Positions 11,121 through 37,869 of a stretch of 64,000 nucleotides of DNA are shown here, one piece after another; position 1 is the first letter of the stretch; every line of letters begins with the position of its first letter. Source of the stretch: Xiphias gladius (taxonomy: Eukaryota; Chordata; Actinopteri; Istiophoriformes; Xiphiidae); assembly GCF_016859285.1 (NCBI RefSeq), contig NC_053418.1:9079501-9143500 (forward strand), written 5' to 3'. Under the pieces are notes generated by a model, which saw only the letters and a program-made list of their open reading frames with translations, was not told where the DNA came from and did no database searches. Position numbers and translations under genes: made by a program.

Positions 11121-12893
11121 ATGTGTGAGGGGCCATCATCAATATCTGGGCCAATCCCCCCAGATCCTTCTCTGTTTCCTCAGTACTACAAACGACCTGC
11201 TTCAGGTTAGATGCAAGCATAGGGTTATGGTATATACTAAAATCCCCCTTGAAACAGAATTTACTGTGTATGCATGTGTTAGTGTAGGACAGTAAAATGA
11301 ATATCTACCAATTTAAGATAGCTGTCTCCTTTTGTTAGATATTACAGGAACAAGACTTGAATTGCTGGCTTTGTGGTGAATTCCAATTACCTCCACACTT
11401 GGGGAACATTGTCATAAGAAATGAATGTTGACCTCAAATTAATGTAAGTTATTTACTTTTCTTTCCTCCTCCAGCTCGTGGACGGTTAGAGGGAAACCAT
11501 GATGGAACTTTGGCCCTGCTCAGAGGGCCACTTGCTCCAGATCCCGTGTTGCACCCTGGCTGCTACAGTGCTCATACCTCTGCACATCCGCCCCGTATTG
11601 GCCCTAATGCCACCCATATTCTGGAAAGAGGACAAAGAGGGGTAGTGGGGGAACTACTCAAACTAGATGGTATTTCGATCCCCCCTGTTCCCAAACAGAG
11701 TAAGTGCATTTAATTTTTCAGATCTGTAAACTTCTACTTTTCCGAAAACAGAAGAAGCTTGTTTTGTCTTGTAGAATGGCAGCGTCAGAGTTTCTTCTTA
11801 TAGCTAGTTTTATGGTTTCTATTTTGTGAGAGCAAGTAAGAGAGGTTGATTAAGCACAATACCCACATGAAAAATTAGAAAAGTAATTGAGACAACTTTT
11901 TTATATTTGGCCCTTTAGAACAGCGAGTACATGACTTTAGTAAAGAGAATGTGCGTCTTCTCCGGGAAATCCAGAGACGCTGCAAGGAGCAGGAGGCTGA
12001 GAGAGCACAGTCTTGTCTTGTTCCAGTCAAAGCTCTTTGGACCTCCTCCAAATACAAGAATGTCCCATCCAGGGTGATGGCTCAGCTACAGGTAAGGAAC
12101 GTGTCTACAAAAGATGGAAATCCTTGCGTTATGAATATTTCCACAGGATCACTTTTAATCCAGTCTTTTTCACACAGGTTTCTAGTCCAACTGCTAAACC
12201 ACAGTGTCAAAAATTTCTGAAGGCCCACTCTAATGGTGGAAATACCACCCCACCAAGACCACGGTCCAAACCTTCTTATGTAGCTTTGCAACGCTTTGCC
12301 TCCTGCAACTCTACACATGACGAGGATTTGCAAGTGAGAATTGCCTTTTTTTTTTTTTTTAATTTATTGATATATACTAACACGATCAGACAATAAGAGA
12401 TATAGTGTATTGATTTCATTTTTTCTGTCAAAGAGGAGAGAGAAGACAATAGAAGAGCAGGGCTTGCAATTGTTTTCTCGTGCTCCAAAATTATTTATTA
12501 AACAACATGAATGTGCATTTTTCTCACTTTGATGTGAATCTGCAATATTTCCTGTTTGTTTTAATTTCATACATTGTTATATGTGGATTCAGTTACAGGT
12601 GCAAGGTCAGACCATAGACTTCATAAAACATAATGCCTTGGCTGCCGGAAAAACTGGGCTGCGTCGGTCCCAGTCACTGACCAACCTAAGAGATAAGCCT
12701 GTGCCCAGTGCTGTCAAGGGACAGGTACCTCAGTAGTGAGTACTCCTATGCCATTTCTTACCTCCTTACCTTCCAACCATAATCCTAATCAATCCTGTTT
12801 GGTAAGAACATGTGTATCTTCACCAAAGGTGGTTTTCTGACATTTTTTGACATCTTTTCACTTATGTTGCTCATGTCTTTTCTCTATCTAATT

Positions 12894-12961
<68 letters not shown>

Positions 12962-13382
12962 AACACTTAAAGTCTTGAGGAAAGGAAGGAGCAGTGGCGT
13001 AAAGAGGAGGAGGAGAGGAGGAGGAATGCACCTGATCCTACAGTCCCAGCTGGTCACACCCTGATGCCTGAGAGTGAGAGACAGGAGACACTGAAGTCCC
13101 TAAAAGAGAGTATGCCTCTGTTGCTCTTTATCTCTGTCCTTACATTCATGATGACAATATTCACTTAAAGTAATACACGTACAGTGCCAGTCTAACTCTG
13201 TTGTTGCTGATTTTTCCTCAGCCCATCGCTCACTGGTGACTGAACTGCTGTCTCTCCCTCTCAAAGCTGACAATCTGAGTGTTCGCTCAAGAAGGGCTCA
13301 CCTTGATTGTAGGCTTTCTGAAATCGAGGAGGCTATTAAGATATTCACCAGGGACAAAGTTTATATAAAAATAGATTCCTAA
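11121..13382 (+). CDS. enkd1: Enkurin domain-containing protein 1 (ENKD1), 359 aa
   Basis: Microtubule- and centriole-associated protein of cilia, related to enkurin. Seven coding exons: 11121-11205, 11475-11699, 11919-12091, 12178-12333, 12593-12735, 12973-13109, 13222-13382. The opening MCEGPSSISGPIPPDPSL matches the ENKD1 N-terminus. Further matches are ILERGQRGVVGELL, KENVRLLREIQRRCKEQE, KALWTSSKYKNVPSRV, a basic Glu/Arg-rich helix (LEERKEQWRKEEEERRR) and the C-terminal enkurin segment ending EEAIKIFTRDKVYIKIDS. The exon at 12593 could instead start at 12599, because two in-frame AG acceptors lie six bases apart (LQ included or not). The acceptor of exon 12973 follows a long (CA)n tract. 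polb follows on the same strand 680 bases beyond the stop. Confidence 0.95.
12894..12957. repeat. (CA)n microsatellite in enkd1 intron
   Basis: About 30 CA units, ending only 15 bases before the acceptor of the exon that starts at 12973. Confidence 0.95.
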
Positions 13383-13783
13383 CACATGAGGAGTAGGAGG
13401 AGGAGATGTTCCTGTAAATCCACTGCTTTATCAAGATTAATTCTCATTTTGTAGATATATTATGTAACATAACACTGAAACTTGTACAATAGATGATTAT
13501 TTTAACGTTTTAAAAGTAGTTTCATTTTGTAAATTTAAAAAACTGAATTTTAAATGGAATGATTATTACTTAAGGTCAACCACAGGTTACTGAATATCAG
13601 TTATATGCTACTGAATAACATGCAATTTTCTCTTGGAAGAAAAAAACAAGTTAGAGTTACAAAATTTAAAGGTAAAATCTATTTGCTCCTTAAGAATCGT
13701 TTGCAGAGATGTGTTTTGTTTTGTTTTTGTGTAAAACTGGCTGAATTTTTTTTTTGTGAAGTCACTGTATATAACATTTTTTG

Positions 13784-13789
13784 ATTAAA
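13784..13789 (+). terminator. enkd1: enkd1 polyadenylation signal
   Basis: ATTAAA lies about 400 bases after the enkd1 stop codon and before a genomic A run near 13828-13850. Confidence 0.5.
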
Positions 13790-14064
13790 ACCTACAATGC
13801 AATGTGAAAATTAACGCTGCTCAATTAAAAAAAAAAAAAAAAAAAAAGAAAAAAAGCTGTAGTCATGATTTCATGTATCACTTTGGGAATCTATGACGTA
13901 TTACGCATGTGCTATCCCGTCTACGTAGTACGGTCATTGTTCAGCGTGAGGTAGCTAATGTGCTAAATGCTAACTAAGAACATTAGCTGTTCTTAACTTT
14001 TTTTCGCTTGCACATAAGACCGTTCGAATTCCCAAAGGACTGTTGAGAGTTTATCAAATTAACA

Positions 14065-18489
<4,425 letters not shown>

Positions 18490-19605
18490 AGTTACACTTA
18501 CATCTGTATTTAAGGCTACAGCTTTCGTGCAAACAAAATCAAAAACATGTGTACAAATGTGTGTGTTTGTGTGTTAGTCTTTCTAGTCAACTATGTTATT
18601 GAAAAAAACTGTGAAAGTCAATTTAATTATTTGTTTTGGACATTTTTTTTTCTATCGTAAGTTGAAATCACCCCTATTAATGTAATTTAAAACTAAAAAC
18701 ACACGACTGCACAGCAAAATTGTTATTGTGTTTTTACCTTAAGTTTTTATTCTCCATGGTTGTGTATGAAGGCTTATGGACTCAATTTTTTAAAGCAAGT
18801 TTTTAAATCATGCTCAACAGTGATTTTTTTTTTTCTTTCTTTTTTTTTTAATACCACACTTGCATACATTTAGTTTTGAATATTCCATAAAAGGATTACA
18901 GTATAACCTATAGGAGCAGTCTTAATGTGGACCGGCCTCTGTTACAGTTATTTGTCCATCATGAACAATGAGTACCACTGTCATCGCCACTGTCATGGCA
19001 GTTGTGTCCTTAAATACTTTGGCTGAGTTGTTACACATGCAGACAAGACAGCAGTATCACTGCTATATCTTAGTAGTTTTTAAAAACTCATTCACCATGG
19101 AAATTTAAGAGTGTGTTTTTTTTAACCTGTAGTATTTATCTTCGAACTTGGAGAAACTAAAAAATTAGAAATGTAATGATGAAAACAATATTTGTGGTTA
19201 ATTGGCTCAGTTTCTGGTTATAGACACTAATATTGGACAAATGAGAATATACATTTTTCTCAGTTTTTGATTGATTTGTGAATATGACTCTTACACTGAG
19301 AGACTTGAATCTGTTGTATGTGGTTGTGTGAAAATGATTACATGTTTGTAAGACTGAGAATTATTGTATATTCAATTTTCAGGGGGCATTTGAAAGCAGT
19401 AGATACAAGTAATAAGGCTAACCAGGTAACTGCTACAGTGTATCCTGTGAGACAGATTTTAATCTGTAAAAAAAAAAAAAAACCCCGAATATTACGAATA
19501 GGGCTGTTAAATCGGTTTTGTATGTGAATTATTGCAAATAGTTCAGAAAATATTTAAGAAAAAATGTAAAACAGTGGGCTTGTCAACATCCAACTTTATG
19601 AGTAA

Positions 19606-19611
19606 AATAAA
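19606..19611 (+). terminator. polb: polb polyadenylation signal
   Basis: AATAAA on the plus strand, about 1.1 kb after the polb stop. It is the first canonical hexamer I found in that interval. Confidence 0.45.
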
Positions 19612-20329
19612 TGGATTAAAAAAAATGATATTGTCAGACTTTATTTATTTTCATGTTCACTTTGTTTTTAGAATCCTCTGAAAAATTAGTTTATTGTAAC
19701 TAGAGCCTCTTATGAAAATTGGATGCTGCAGGATGGGCTTTTTTGGCTACATAAGAAAAACACATAACATGTTTTTCTCATTTTCACATATTTTTCAGTA
19801 TTAAGATCATAGAAAATTATCTGGTGAGGTACATAGTGTCGGATTGTAGAATGAGAACCATTTTGTAAACCAATCTTTTGTATGTTTTTTTTTTTTTTTT
19901 TTTTTTTAATATCTCGAGCGTGACATTTGGCCTTGAAACTTTTTAAAATGATTTAAAATTTTCATGTTTGAAATGGGACAAGTCGAGAGTATTCCCGTGT
20001 CAACACTATACCAGCATACTGTATATTTCATTTGTGTGTACAACAATGCCGTTCAAATAATGGCTTCTTGTTATAACGAAATACCGTCATATTTTCTTGT
20101 TTTAAGAAAACTGTTTCATGTTAAGGATTTTTTTTTTTAATTTAGAAAAAAATTTCTAAGAAGGACACTGATTAAAAATAAAACTCAGGCTATTTTTTTT
20201 TTTAAATGTGGTGTGCAAAAAAAAAAAAAGTTATTTACAAATGGTTGCCCCGGAAACGAATCTGTCGCAAGGCATGACGGTTTGAAATAAAATGCAGTCA
20301 GAAACACCGGAAAGATAGGCCTCGCCCAG

Positions 20330-20365
20330 CCAATGACTTCGCCCTGTGCATTAATATCAGCCAAT
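20330..20365 (+). promoter_or_regulatory. dynll1: dynll1 promoter with paired CCAAT boxes
   Basis: Two forward CCAAT boxes (20330-20334 and 20361-20365) stand about 31 bases apart, roughly 80-110 bases upstream of the probable transcription start. They suggest an NF-Y-type housekeeping promoter. Confidence 0.5.
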
Positions 20366-20429
20366 AAAAACACGTCAGGGCAGCAGTCTCTTACCACCAC
20401 ACACCCACATTACTTTTGTGTCAACCACT

Positions 20430-20500
20430 TCGCGGGAGTTGTCACTACAGGAGCGTTCGTCTCTTTAAAACTAGACAAACAGTATACGGGAGACTAATAG
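20430..20500 (+). other. dynll1: Probable dynll1 5' UTR exon
   Basis: The stretch ends in ACTAATAG followed by GTAAAC at 20500/20501. The next plus-strand acceptor upstream of the start codon is TTTCCCAG at 21253-21260. A non-coding first exon is usual for this gene. The left boundary is approximate. Confidence 0.45.
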
Positions 20501-21023
20501 GTAAACTTAAAGATTTCGCATTCAGAAAATTATTTGGTGTCTAATTTATTCTCTTTTAAGTATTATAGAAACGGCAACATCTATGTTTAGACTGCATTTT
20601 TCCTTTTAGTGGATGAATTGACAGCTAGTTATTGTGCTTTAACGTTAGCTAATCAACAGCTCATTATAGCTCAGTATGCATGTGGCGAGGTGTTGCTAGC
20701 AAACCCTTCTCCCTGTGACACGTTACTTCAGATGATGTAGAGTCCTATTTATGTCAAACGTTATATTATTACGAGAACGGGGTGTTTATTTTGGTGCCCT
20801 GCACGTTGAAGCAGTTTACGCATGTTTTTTCACTGCTTTCTAACGTTAGGCACTCGCAGCAATGTGCTTTCATTATGCAGGCTCGCATTTCATAGGATTC
20901 TTGTTGAAACCTCTGGTAAATTTGAGACGATAATCTCAAATGTCTTGCGTATCCATAGAAACTACGCAGAGCGCGCATCCAGTGAGCTTGCCGCTGATGG
21001 AAGTTGTTATGCAACACTTGTAG

Positions 21024-22603
<1,580 letters not shown>

Positions 22604-22809
22604 GGGAACGCCACCAGCTGACCATACATACAGTACTGACTGATTCGACAAAGGCACTTATCATTCCTTGGCAAGGGGCCGCTGCCTTTTCTGTGCTGCT
22701 TTTTACTTTGTTCTGTTTTTGAGGATAAAAAAAAAACCGTGGCCATGTTAAAGAGATGAAACACTTGTATTTATTTTTGTCTTGTTACATTAGACATGTC
22801 ATTTTTTTA

Positions 22810-22815
22810 ATTAAA
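22810..22815 (+). terminator. dynll1: dynll1 polyadenylation signal
   Basis: ATTAAA about 205 bases after the stop, followed by a GT-rich stretch (GTCTAGTGTGGTC). Confidence 0.5.
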
Positions 22816-22839
22816 GCGTAGCTGTTGAGCTGTCTGGGT

Positions 22840-23395
22840 CCAATGTCTAGTGTGGTCATTTCGTTGCACTGCTTCATTATGTCTTAATTGAACCAGGACA
22901 TTTATAATCCCATATGACCAGGTACTTCTTGAAATGTATAGATGACTGGTATTGAAATTCATACAAACTTATTTATAGTATATTCATGTAAACATTATCA
23001 ATGGGATAAAATTATCAAGTCGCATTTGCAACAGTAGTGAAAAGTCAATTAATGGGATATGAAAGACTCAGGTACACTGAATATCCCATACACTCTGAGT
23101 TGAGCCACTGCAACATTTAAGGAGTTCCTGTTATTTTTACATAAGCACATTAACCTTGAATATTTTGGATGGTGTTCACATGTAGTCAGTTGCCAGGACA
23201 GTTTCACTCTCACAAGACACTAAAACCTCACAGTAAAGTCACCAATAAAACTACAAGTTATATACACTATTGTAGCTCTGGAAATACTATATTATGCTGC
23301 TGGAATAGCTGAAATCTGGCTAGGAAACATCCGAGCTATGTGTAGATAAGAAAAATGTCAGTACAAACAAGGCAAGAGATGGCTTAAGACGGTGG
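22840..23395. other. Spacer between convergent dynll1 and rpl6
   Basis: About 550 bases of AT-rich DNA where the two transcripts converge. I see no gene, recognised repeat or RNA element. Confidence 0.6.
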
Positions 23396-23400
23396 AACTC

Positions 23401-23406
23401 TTTATT
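23401..23406 (-). terminator. rpl6: rpl6 polyadenylation signal
   Basis: AATAAA on the minus strand starts only ten bases after the rpl6 stop codon, giving a minimal 3' UTR as is usual for ribosomal protein genes. Confidence 0.7.
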
Positions 23407-23415
23407 TCAACACAT

Positions 23416-26806
<3,391 letters not shown>

Positions 26807-27570
26807 CTGACACAGTAAGAAAGATAAATGTTGGTACACTTACTGCAGCAATGTCACAAAAATGTAATTGATATCGTTTATTTTTAATCATCTGAGCAAA
26901 AAATTGTATTCCTGCCCAGGTTGGACAGTGCATTGTGTGCTGTTATATAGTGAACTGGCTCCGGTACCAAACACAGCAGAGGAGCACTATCAATGACAAC
27001 TACAGCCTTCAAGTAAATGATGTTCCTAGTCTTATTACACTATGCATTGGTAAGTAGCATGGGGAATAAAACAAACAAAAAAAAACAACCATTCTACAAA
27101 CAATTGTTAAATGTTCATAGTGGAGTGCTAAACGCCACAGCAACTGCCAATCCAGAAGAGGCATGACAAGTAATGCTGGCTAGTAGCTAGCAACACAGGA
27201 CACTGGCTAGCCAACTACTTGTCTTCTAAAAATGCCAATTTCATTTTTTTAAAGGAAGATTAAGCGAGAGACAGCGGAACTGTGTTTGTAAACGGCACAT
27301 AAGTGCGACGAAGGACAACGCGTTTCTATTTAGCTGCTCGCTATCGTTACAGACAGTACGAAGGCTAGCCAGCGGCCTAGGACTGCCGATACACCAAACT
27401 GCTCATTATTTCAGCAACATGACGGATAAATCATGGTAATAACGACGTCTAATGCGTCACCTAAGTACACAGATTCGTCTCCTGATATTTGAAAACTGAA
27501 ATTTTTATTCTATAACACAGATGAAAACAGATTTTATTCCCACAGTAACACGAAGGCAAGGCACTCTTAC

Positions 27571-27588
27571 CTTTGCTATGAAAAAAAG
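27571..27588 (-). promoter_or_regulatory. rpl6: rpl6 non-coding first exon with 5' TOP
   Basis: On the minus strand the sequence CTTTTTTTCATAGCAAAG ends at a GTAAGAG donor (27570/27571). A C followed by seven T is a typical terminal oligopyrimidine start, so transcription probably begins near 27588. The exon would be about 18 bases, spliced to the acceptor just before the start codon. Confidence 0.65.
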
Positions 27589-27599
27589 ACCGACATCCG

Positions 27600-28955
27600 G
27601 GGATGTGACGCATATATTCATGCTGCACCATGACGTTGACGTAATTGCGTCGAGTTTCAAGCGTGCGATGGTCCTTGTAGTCCTAAATATATTTCTCCTT
27701 TATTCTCACGGTACATTTGAAATAAAATAATCATTGCACTGGCACTCCCTGACATTTTGAACAGATTTTCGTTACATAAATTCATTTCTTTAAAATATCA
27801 TTGTTTTTATCTGGCCATGCAAACAATTAATGATTATATAGAGCTTTTTATCTTTAAGTAAAATATCATATCCATAAGCCAAAAACCAAATACAATGTTG
27901 ATCACTTTTAGACTTTTCATAATTGATGTGAAAAAAATCTCAGAACAGTCTTTACACAATCCCGTAACAGCAAAGCTTAAAAACTTGATTTTTTAAAAAT
28001 GTATTTATTTATTTATTTGTGAAGCACATTTGATGCTCTCTTTTGTTTTGCCCATACATTACCTGTTATAAGAATACATGAATACATTAGTAGCTGCTAT
28101 GTATTTATTTGGCATGCGGACTTTTGTCTACTCGTACTCCCCTGCTTTGCATTGTTCAAAAAAGAAATAATATAACTTTAACAAATTCAAAGAGGGTTTT
28201 TAATGGTCCAAAAATGGTTAAGTGCACAGAAGTCCATCATCAAATACCACCCATTCAGTAATACTTTCACTACGGTTGTATGTTATCAGTTTTTCTAAAA
28301 CCATTTTGAGCATATGTAACAAAATAATCTAAGTTCAAAGTTCCCTTTACTAGTTAAGAAAATATCGATATCTCCTGCAGCAGCAGAAAAAGAAAAAGTA
28401 ACAAAAGTAAAGTTTCACTGGTCTTGATTAATTAAATACATCTTTTTAGTAAATATAAAACTAAAAATGAGCCTGATTATGTAGGCATACATTTAAAAAA
28501 TTTAAAAAAAAAGCTATTTGTTTGAATAAAAATTACCACTAGAACTAAAATAAAAACCAGTAGCAGTTGTTTGTTAAATCTCAATTCCCTGCTAAACTAA
28601 AAAAAAAAGCATAGGCTGCTGTCAAGGGCTGCAGATGAAAACTTCCATTTTTAAAAAAAAATTCAATTTACTGAGATTCTCTGACAAAGAAATACAAAAA
28701 AACAGTTTTTGCTGGAGCCATCACAGGTCAGACATGTTTTCTGGCAATAATAATCCCTGATAAAGGCGTGATAGAGAGCGTTTAAGGCAACCATCAGAGT
28801 TCCTTTAAACCTCACTCTAACCCACCACGAACTGCACTTTATGAGTTAATAATATGCTACATGGGTTGATCTGATCAAGGAGCTACCTCTTTGTTTCAGA
28901 CACATACAGAAACAGACTCTTGCAGCACTCTGGTACAACGGTCAGACACATGAAT
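27600..28955. other. rpl6-acaa2 spacer
   Basis: AT-rich DNA between the rpl6 promoter and the acaa2 3' end. A CRE-like TGACGTAA at 27636-27643 may belong to the rpl6 promoter. Otherwise I see only A/T runs and no gene. Confidence 0.55.
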
Positions 28956-29201
28956 TAGCTCTTTATTTTCGCAGGGCTTTTCAAGGCAACACCGGACTGA
29001 AACATTGATTGTGCATTTTGTATAAAGAGACTGAAAGAAATAACAAGAGTAAGCAGGAAAAAAATGAGTCGTGAGTGATACTTTTGTTTGTGTTCCAGGG
29101 GAAACCCGAGCAGCAATGCCTCACGTTGATAGAACATTAACCAGTTTATGTGTATGCGGGGGAAATAAAAAAAATCTCTTTTTAGCATGTGTGAACTAAA
29201 T

Positions 29202-29207
29202 TTTATT
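29202..29207 (-). terminator. acaa2: acaa2 polyadenylation signal
   Basis: AATAAA on the minus strand about 60 bases past the acaa2 stop. A second hexamer at 28962-28967 could give a longer 3' UTR. Confidence 0.5.
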
Positions 29208-29267
29208 GCAAGTGGAGTGTGGGACATTCTTTGACAGGAATTCTTCTGATACTGGCAGGTTCTTCAG

Positions 29268-34378
<5,111 letters not shown>

Positions 34379-34859
34379 GATGTTGATTCAGCAACCCACC
34401 ACGGCCAGGATCAAACTTCTCCACTGATGTCTTTGTTTTGGCACTCTGAATCAGCCAGAGGTGAATATAAAAACCGTGGACAGGTGCGACCTTTCCCCTA
34501 AATAATGACGCTGCAGCCGCTAACTCTTGATTCTTCCGGTGAGATTCGACAAAAATGTTACACAAATTCAAACTAAGAAATTTTTAATCATTATTAGTCT
34601 TGCGTAGCTTTTATTATTATTACTCTTTTTCCTAACTGCAATTGAACTAGCCTGTATTTAACACCATTGATTTAATGTTCCGTACAAACAAAATACTCGA
34701 AAGTGCGAATGCTAAGTTACGAGCGAGCCTGTGCACAACGTCATGATCGTGCGCCACTTCTCACTTAAGCAAAGGGACAAGTCAAGTGATGTGTAGCTAC
34801 ATGTGAGCGTTTCTATCGCTTTAGTATGAGTTTAAAGTGAAACCTCACACAGTGGAAAC
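34379..34859. promoter_or_regulatory. Bidirectional promoter of acaa2 and mrpl40
   Basis: The 481 bases between the two start codons contain all upstream sequence available to both divergent genes before the opposite coding region. A CRE-like AACGTCATG near 34738 and scattered CpGs are visible; no TATA box stands out. Both products act in mitochondria. Confidence 0.65.
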
Positions 34860-37765
34860 ATGTCTGTGGCTTTGTCGCGCGGTCTCTGCAGGCTTTTGTC
34901 CCGACAGACCCCCCCGTCAAGGTGAGCGTCTGTAGTTTGATGTGAACTCACAAGGTGTTAGCTACCCGGGGCTAACGTAGCTAAGGTTACTCAGTAGAGG
35001 AATGCAGCTGAAACAGCTCTGTGGTTGACAAACACACAGGTCCATTGTTGTGTGTGTGTGTGTTTGTTTTTTTTTTGCAGCGTCCTGTCGGGAGAACATC
35101 ATGCTGTCACAATGAGTCCATGGTTTGCCCCAGTGATGACACTGAAGACATCTGCTCCACTGAGGTAAGATCAAAGCTGAATTATGCATAAATACCCCTG
35201 CAGTAAACAGACATTAAAACGAGCATTTCTTCAAATGTTAATGCACTGTGACTGTTTATTTCATGAACTTAAAGAATAACAGAAAAACATTAATTGTGCC
35301 ATGTGCACTCACTTCTATTATTTTATTAATTTAATGATTATTTTGTTTGTTTATCAATTAATACACAAAACAGTCCATCATGTCAAGTTTCCAGAATCCA
35401 TAGTGATGTCTTCATATTGCTTTTTTTCTGACCAAAGGTCCAAAAACCCAAAAATATATAATTTACAATAATATAAAATTGAAAAAAAGCAGAAAATCCT
35501 CACATTAGAGAGGCCGAAACCAGGGAACGGCAATGGCATTGTTGCTTAATAAATAACCTAAACAGCTGCTTATCAAACTTGATGTCACTTAATTTTCTGT
35601 CAATCAGCTAATCGATTAATAATTTCAAACCGGTTCAGCAAACTAAAAGGCAAAGAAAACAAAGTTATTTCAGCACGTTGGTTGGTTTTCCGGATCTCCG
35701 TTTGTACTGTACTTAAAGGGAACTTGGAGGGGGCAGGGTACTGTTCAAAACGCATAGAGGGGTGGAGGTGGGGGTGGTGGAAGGTCAGGAGGAGCCCAAC
35801 AATAAATATTTTGATGATGGGTATGATGGTTTTTAGTCCCGATTGTGTAACTGAGGTGTAGTCTTGTGTGTGGAACCTTGCTTGACACACAATTTAGTTC
35901 CAAGTCAACTCAGGAGTCCCAGTTTAGAGAATGAAGTAATCTAATGTTAATTTTTATTAATCCTTATGAAAACCAAAATCACAGACAATATCTTGTTTCA
36001 TGTCACAGTTTCAAATATTATATTGATATATTTCCCAGTTGTGTCTCCAAATAAATCTTGTGATTGAATGTGCTCACATAAAGCTGTTCTTTGTGCTTCA
36101 TAAGAGCGGAGCCCAAAAAGAAGAAGAAAGTGGACCCAAGAAGGGAGCAGATAATGAGAGAGCGGCTGAGAAAAAAGCTGAAGAAGCTGGAAAAGATTCC
36201 ACCTGAATATATCCCAATAGAGGACTTCATCACTCCAGCCAAATGCTTTGATGAAACAAGGTACATCTCATTTCACTGTTATTGGTGTTGTGGTTGTTTT
36301 ATCGGTTAAATTTGTCTTGTGTTGAGATTTGTGTTGAAGTGTTGTGAACCTATCTGCAGTGCTGAGTGTGATAACGGTAAACAAAGAATAAGGCTGGCAT
36401 TATTCACTATTCTTTTTATCATCAACAAATGCTGTGAAAACACCAAAAAACAACAAAGTATTGCCTCTGTGTCCAAGGCCCGGCTGATATAGCTTAACAG
36501 AACTATTGAATACATTAAAAACTCTTAAAATAGTATCAGTGAACAACTTTGCTGCACTGGGTGGTATGTTGGTTTTGCTCTATTCATGGAATTTTTGGAA
36601 AGTAAGAAAAATATAGGACACCACCAGCCACATCTTGGTCATTTGTCACATTTAGACTGAAAATGTAAGCTCTAAGCGAGATGAAAGAAAAGAGAAGTAT
36701 GTTTTCACTCCACAGCTGTAGCATTGCGTGGAGGCATTGTCAACCTCCTGTTGCATGAGGGAAAATGAGCTGCGGGGAGAGCAGATGAATTAATACAGGG
36801 AGGTTACTTTTTCTCTCTCTCTCTCTCTCTCTCTGTGACCACTGGATCCATGGTCAACACTGTTTTACATAGTCAGTGGACAGCTGGAAATCTGATCTGA
36901 GCAACCAGAGACTAAATTTGTGTTAGAGTTCAAAACACTCACGTATTGAGTTTTAATCTGATGTGTAAACAATCAATTTCTTGGGGGTTCTCAGAATTAG
37001 GATAGCCAAAATATCTTCATTTTCTGGGACATGGGTTTAAGGATGGATTTGAGCCTAATCTATGTCACAACCCCAGTTCATCAAGATCACAGGAAAATCC
37101 CTATTGGCTGTTCCAAACAATAGATTAGATTAAAAACAGTCTTTTGACATTAAGTCTCACAAACTGGATTCAAACATCAGAAGACTGGCTAATGTTTCCT
37201 CAAGATTAAAATGAATAATTTTAATATATTTTATGGACATGCTTTTGTATATCATGTCTTTCTTTGACTTTTGTTTTTTCCTTGCTGGTTTTTAAGGGCT
37301 TTAAATTAGTGTTTATTATTCTCTTACAAAGGGAGCGTTCTACACCAAGGCTGTCATTTGAAGAAAGTGAGGGTCGAGCCCTGTTGCTGAAGGAGTGGAG
37401 TCAATACAAAAAGGTCACCACTTACCAAATCTCCATCATTAAAACTTTGATAGAATATTCTGCTTCTAACCTCTGCTCTATATCATATACAGTTAGTGGG
37501 GTATATTTGCTCTGCTCATCTGTCTTTGTTCTTGCAGGAGCAGCACATGGCTGAAGTGCAGGCTGTTGAACTTGCTCTAGAAGCACAGAAGGAGGCACTG
37601 GAGGAGCTGAAGGTGGAGTCTGAGGAGCTTTACCAGGCAGCGCTGAAGCCAGACCCCCTTCTGTTTCCCTTCAGTCATGAAGGTCCTGTCTATACACCAC
37701 CAAAGACCAATTATGAAGCTCCTGATGGGAAATACAACGACATCACTAAAGTGTACACACAGTGA
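34860..37765 (+). CDS. mrpl40: Mitochondrial ribosomal protein mL40, 203 aa
   Basis: Component of the large subunit of the mitochondrial ribosome. Five coding exons: 34860-34921, 35081-35164, 36105-36260, 37332-37413, 37538-37765. The N-terminus (MSVALSRGLCRLLSRQTPPS) is Arg/Ser-rich without early acidic residues, as expected for a mitochondrial targeting peptide. Then come a lysine-rich block (AEPKKKKKVDPRREQIMRER), PPEYIPIEDFITPAKC, SFEESEGRALLLKEWS, and a C-terminal end with FPFSHEGPVYTPPKTNYEAP. The length is close to the 206 aa I recall for human. It lies head to head with acaa2 and tail to tail with the C22orf39-like gene. In human, MRPL40 also neighbours C22orf39 and UFD1. Confidence 0.95.
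35235..35640. repeat. Teleost repeat in mrpl40 intron 2
   Basis: GATGTCTTCATATTGC, GGTCCAAAAACCCAAAAATA, GCAGAAAATCCTCACATTAG and ATTTTCTGTCAATCAGCTAATCGATTAAT follow the order of a well-known fish repeat. A reverse-oriented copy lies at 45700-46035. Confidence 0.7.
36811..36834. repeat. (CT)n microsatellite
   Basis: About eleven CT units in mrpl40 intron 3. Confidence 0.9.
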
Positions 37766-37842
37766 AGGACATGGAAGAGCTGTGGGTGCAGCCTGTGTGT
37801 ATTGTTGTTTATTTAGTGTGCGTCCTTGTTTGTACATTATAC

Positions 37843-37848
37843 AATAAA
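37843..37848 (+). terminator. mrpl40: mrpl40 polyadenylation signal
   Basis: AATAAA about 78 bases after the mrpl40 stop codon. Confidence 0.65.
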
Positions 37849-37869
37849 CTAAGACGCAGCGTTTTAACA

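Larger units (their letters stand above)
18490..20400. other. polb 3' UTR and polb-dynll1 spacer
   Basis: AT-rich sequence with several long T or A runs (about 18825-18852, 19469-19482, 19887-19909). The first 1.1 kb is probably polb 3' UTR, ending near the AATAAA at 19606. I see no further gene until the CCAAT-containing dynll1 promoter. Confidence 0.6.

Noticed and set aside
12810-13064. Plus-strand frame containing a His-Thr repeat
   Set aside because: It is the (CA)n microsatellite translated, with enkd1 exon sequence in the wrong frame at its end.
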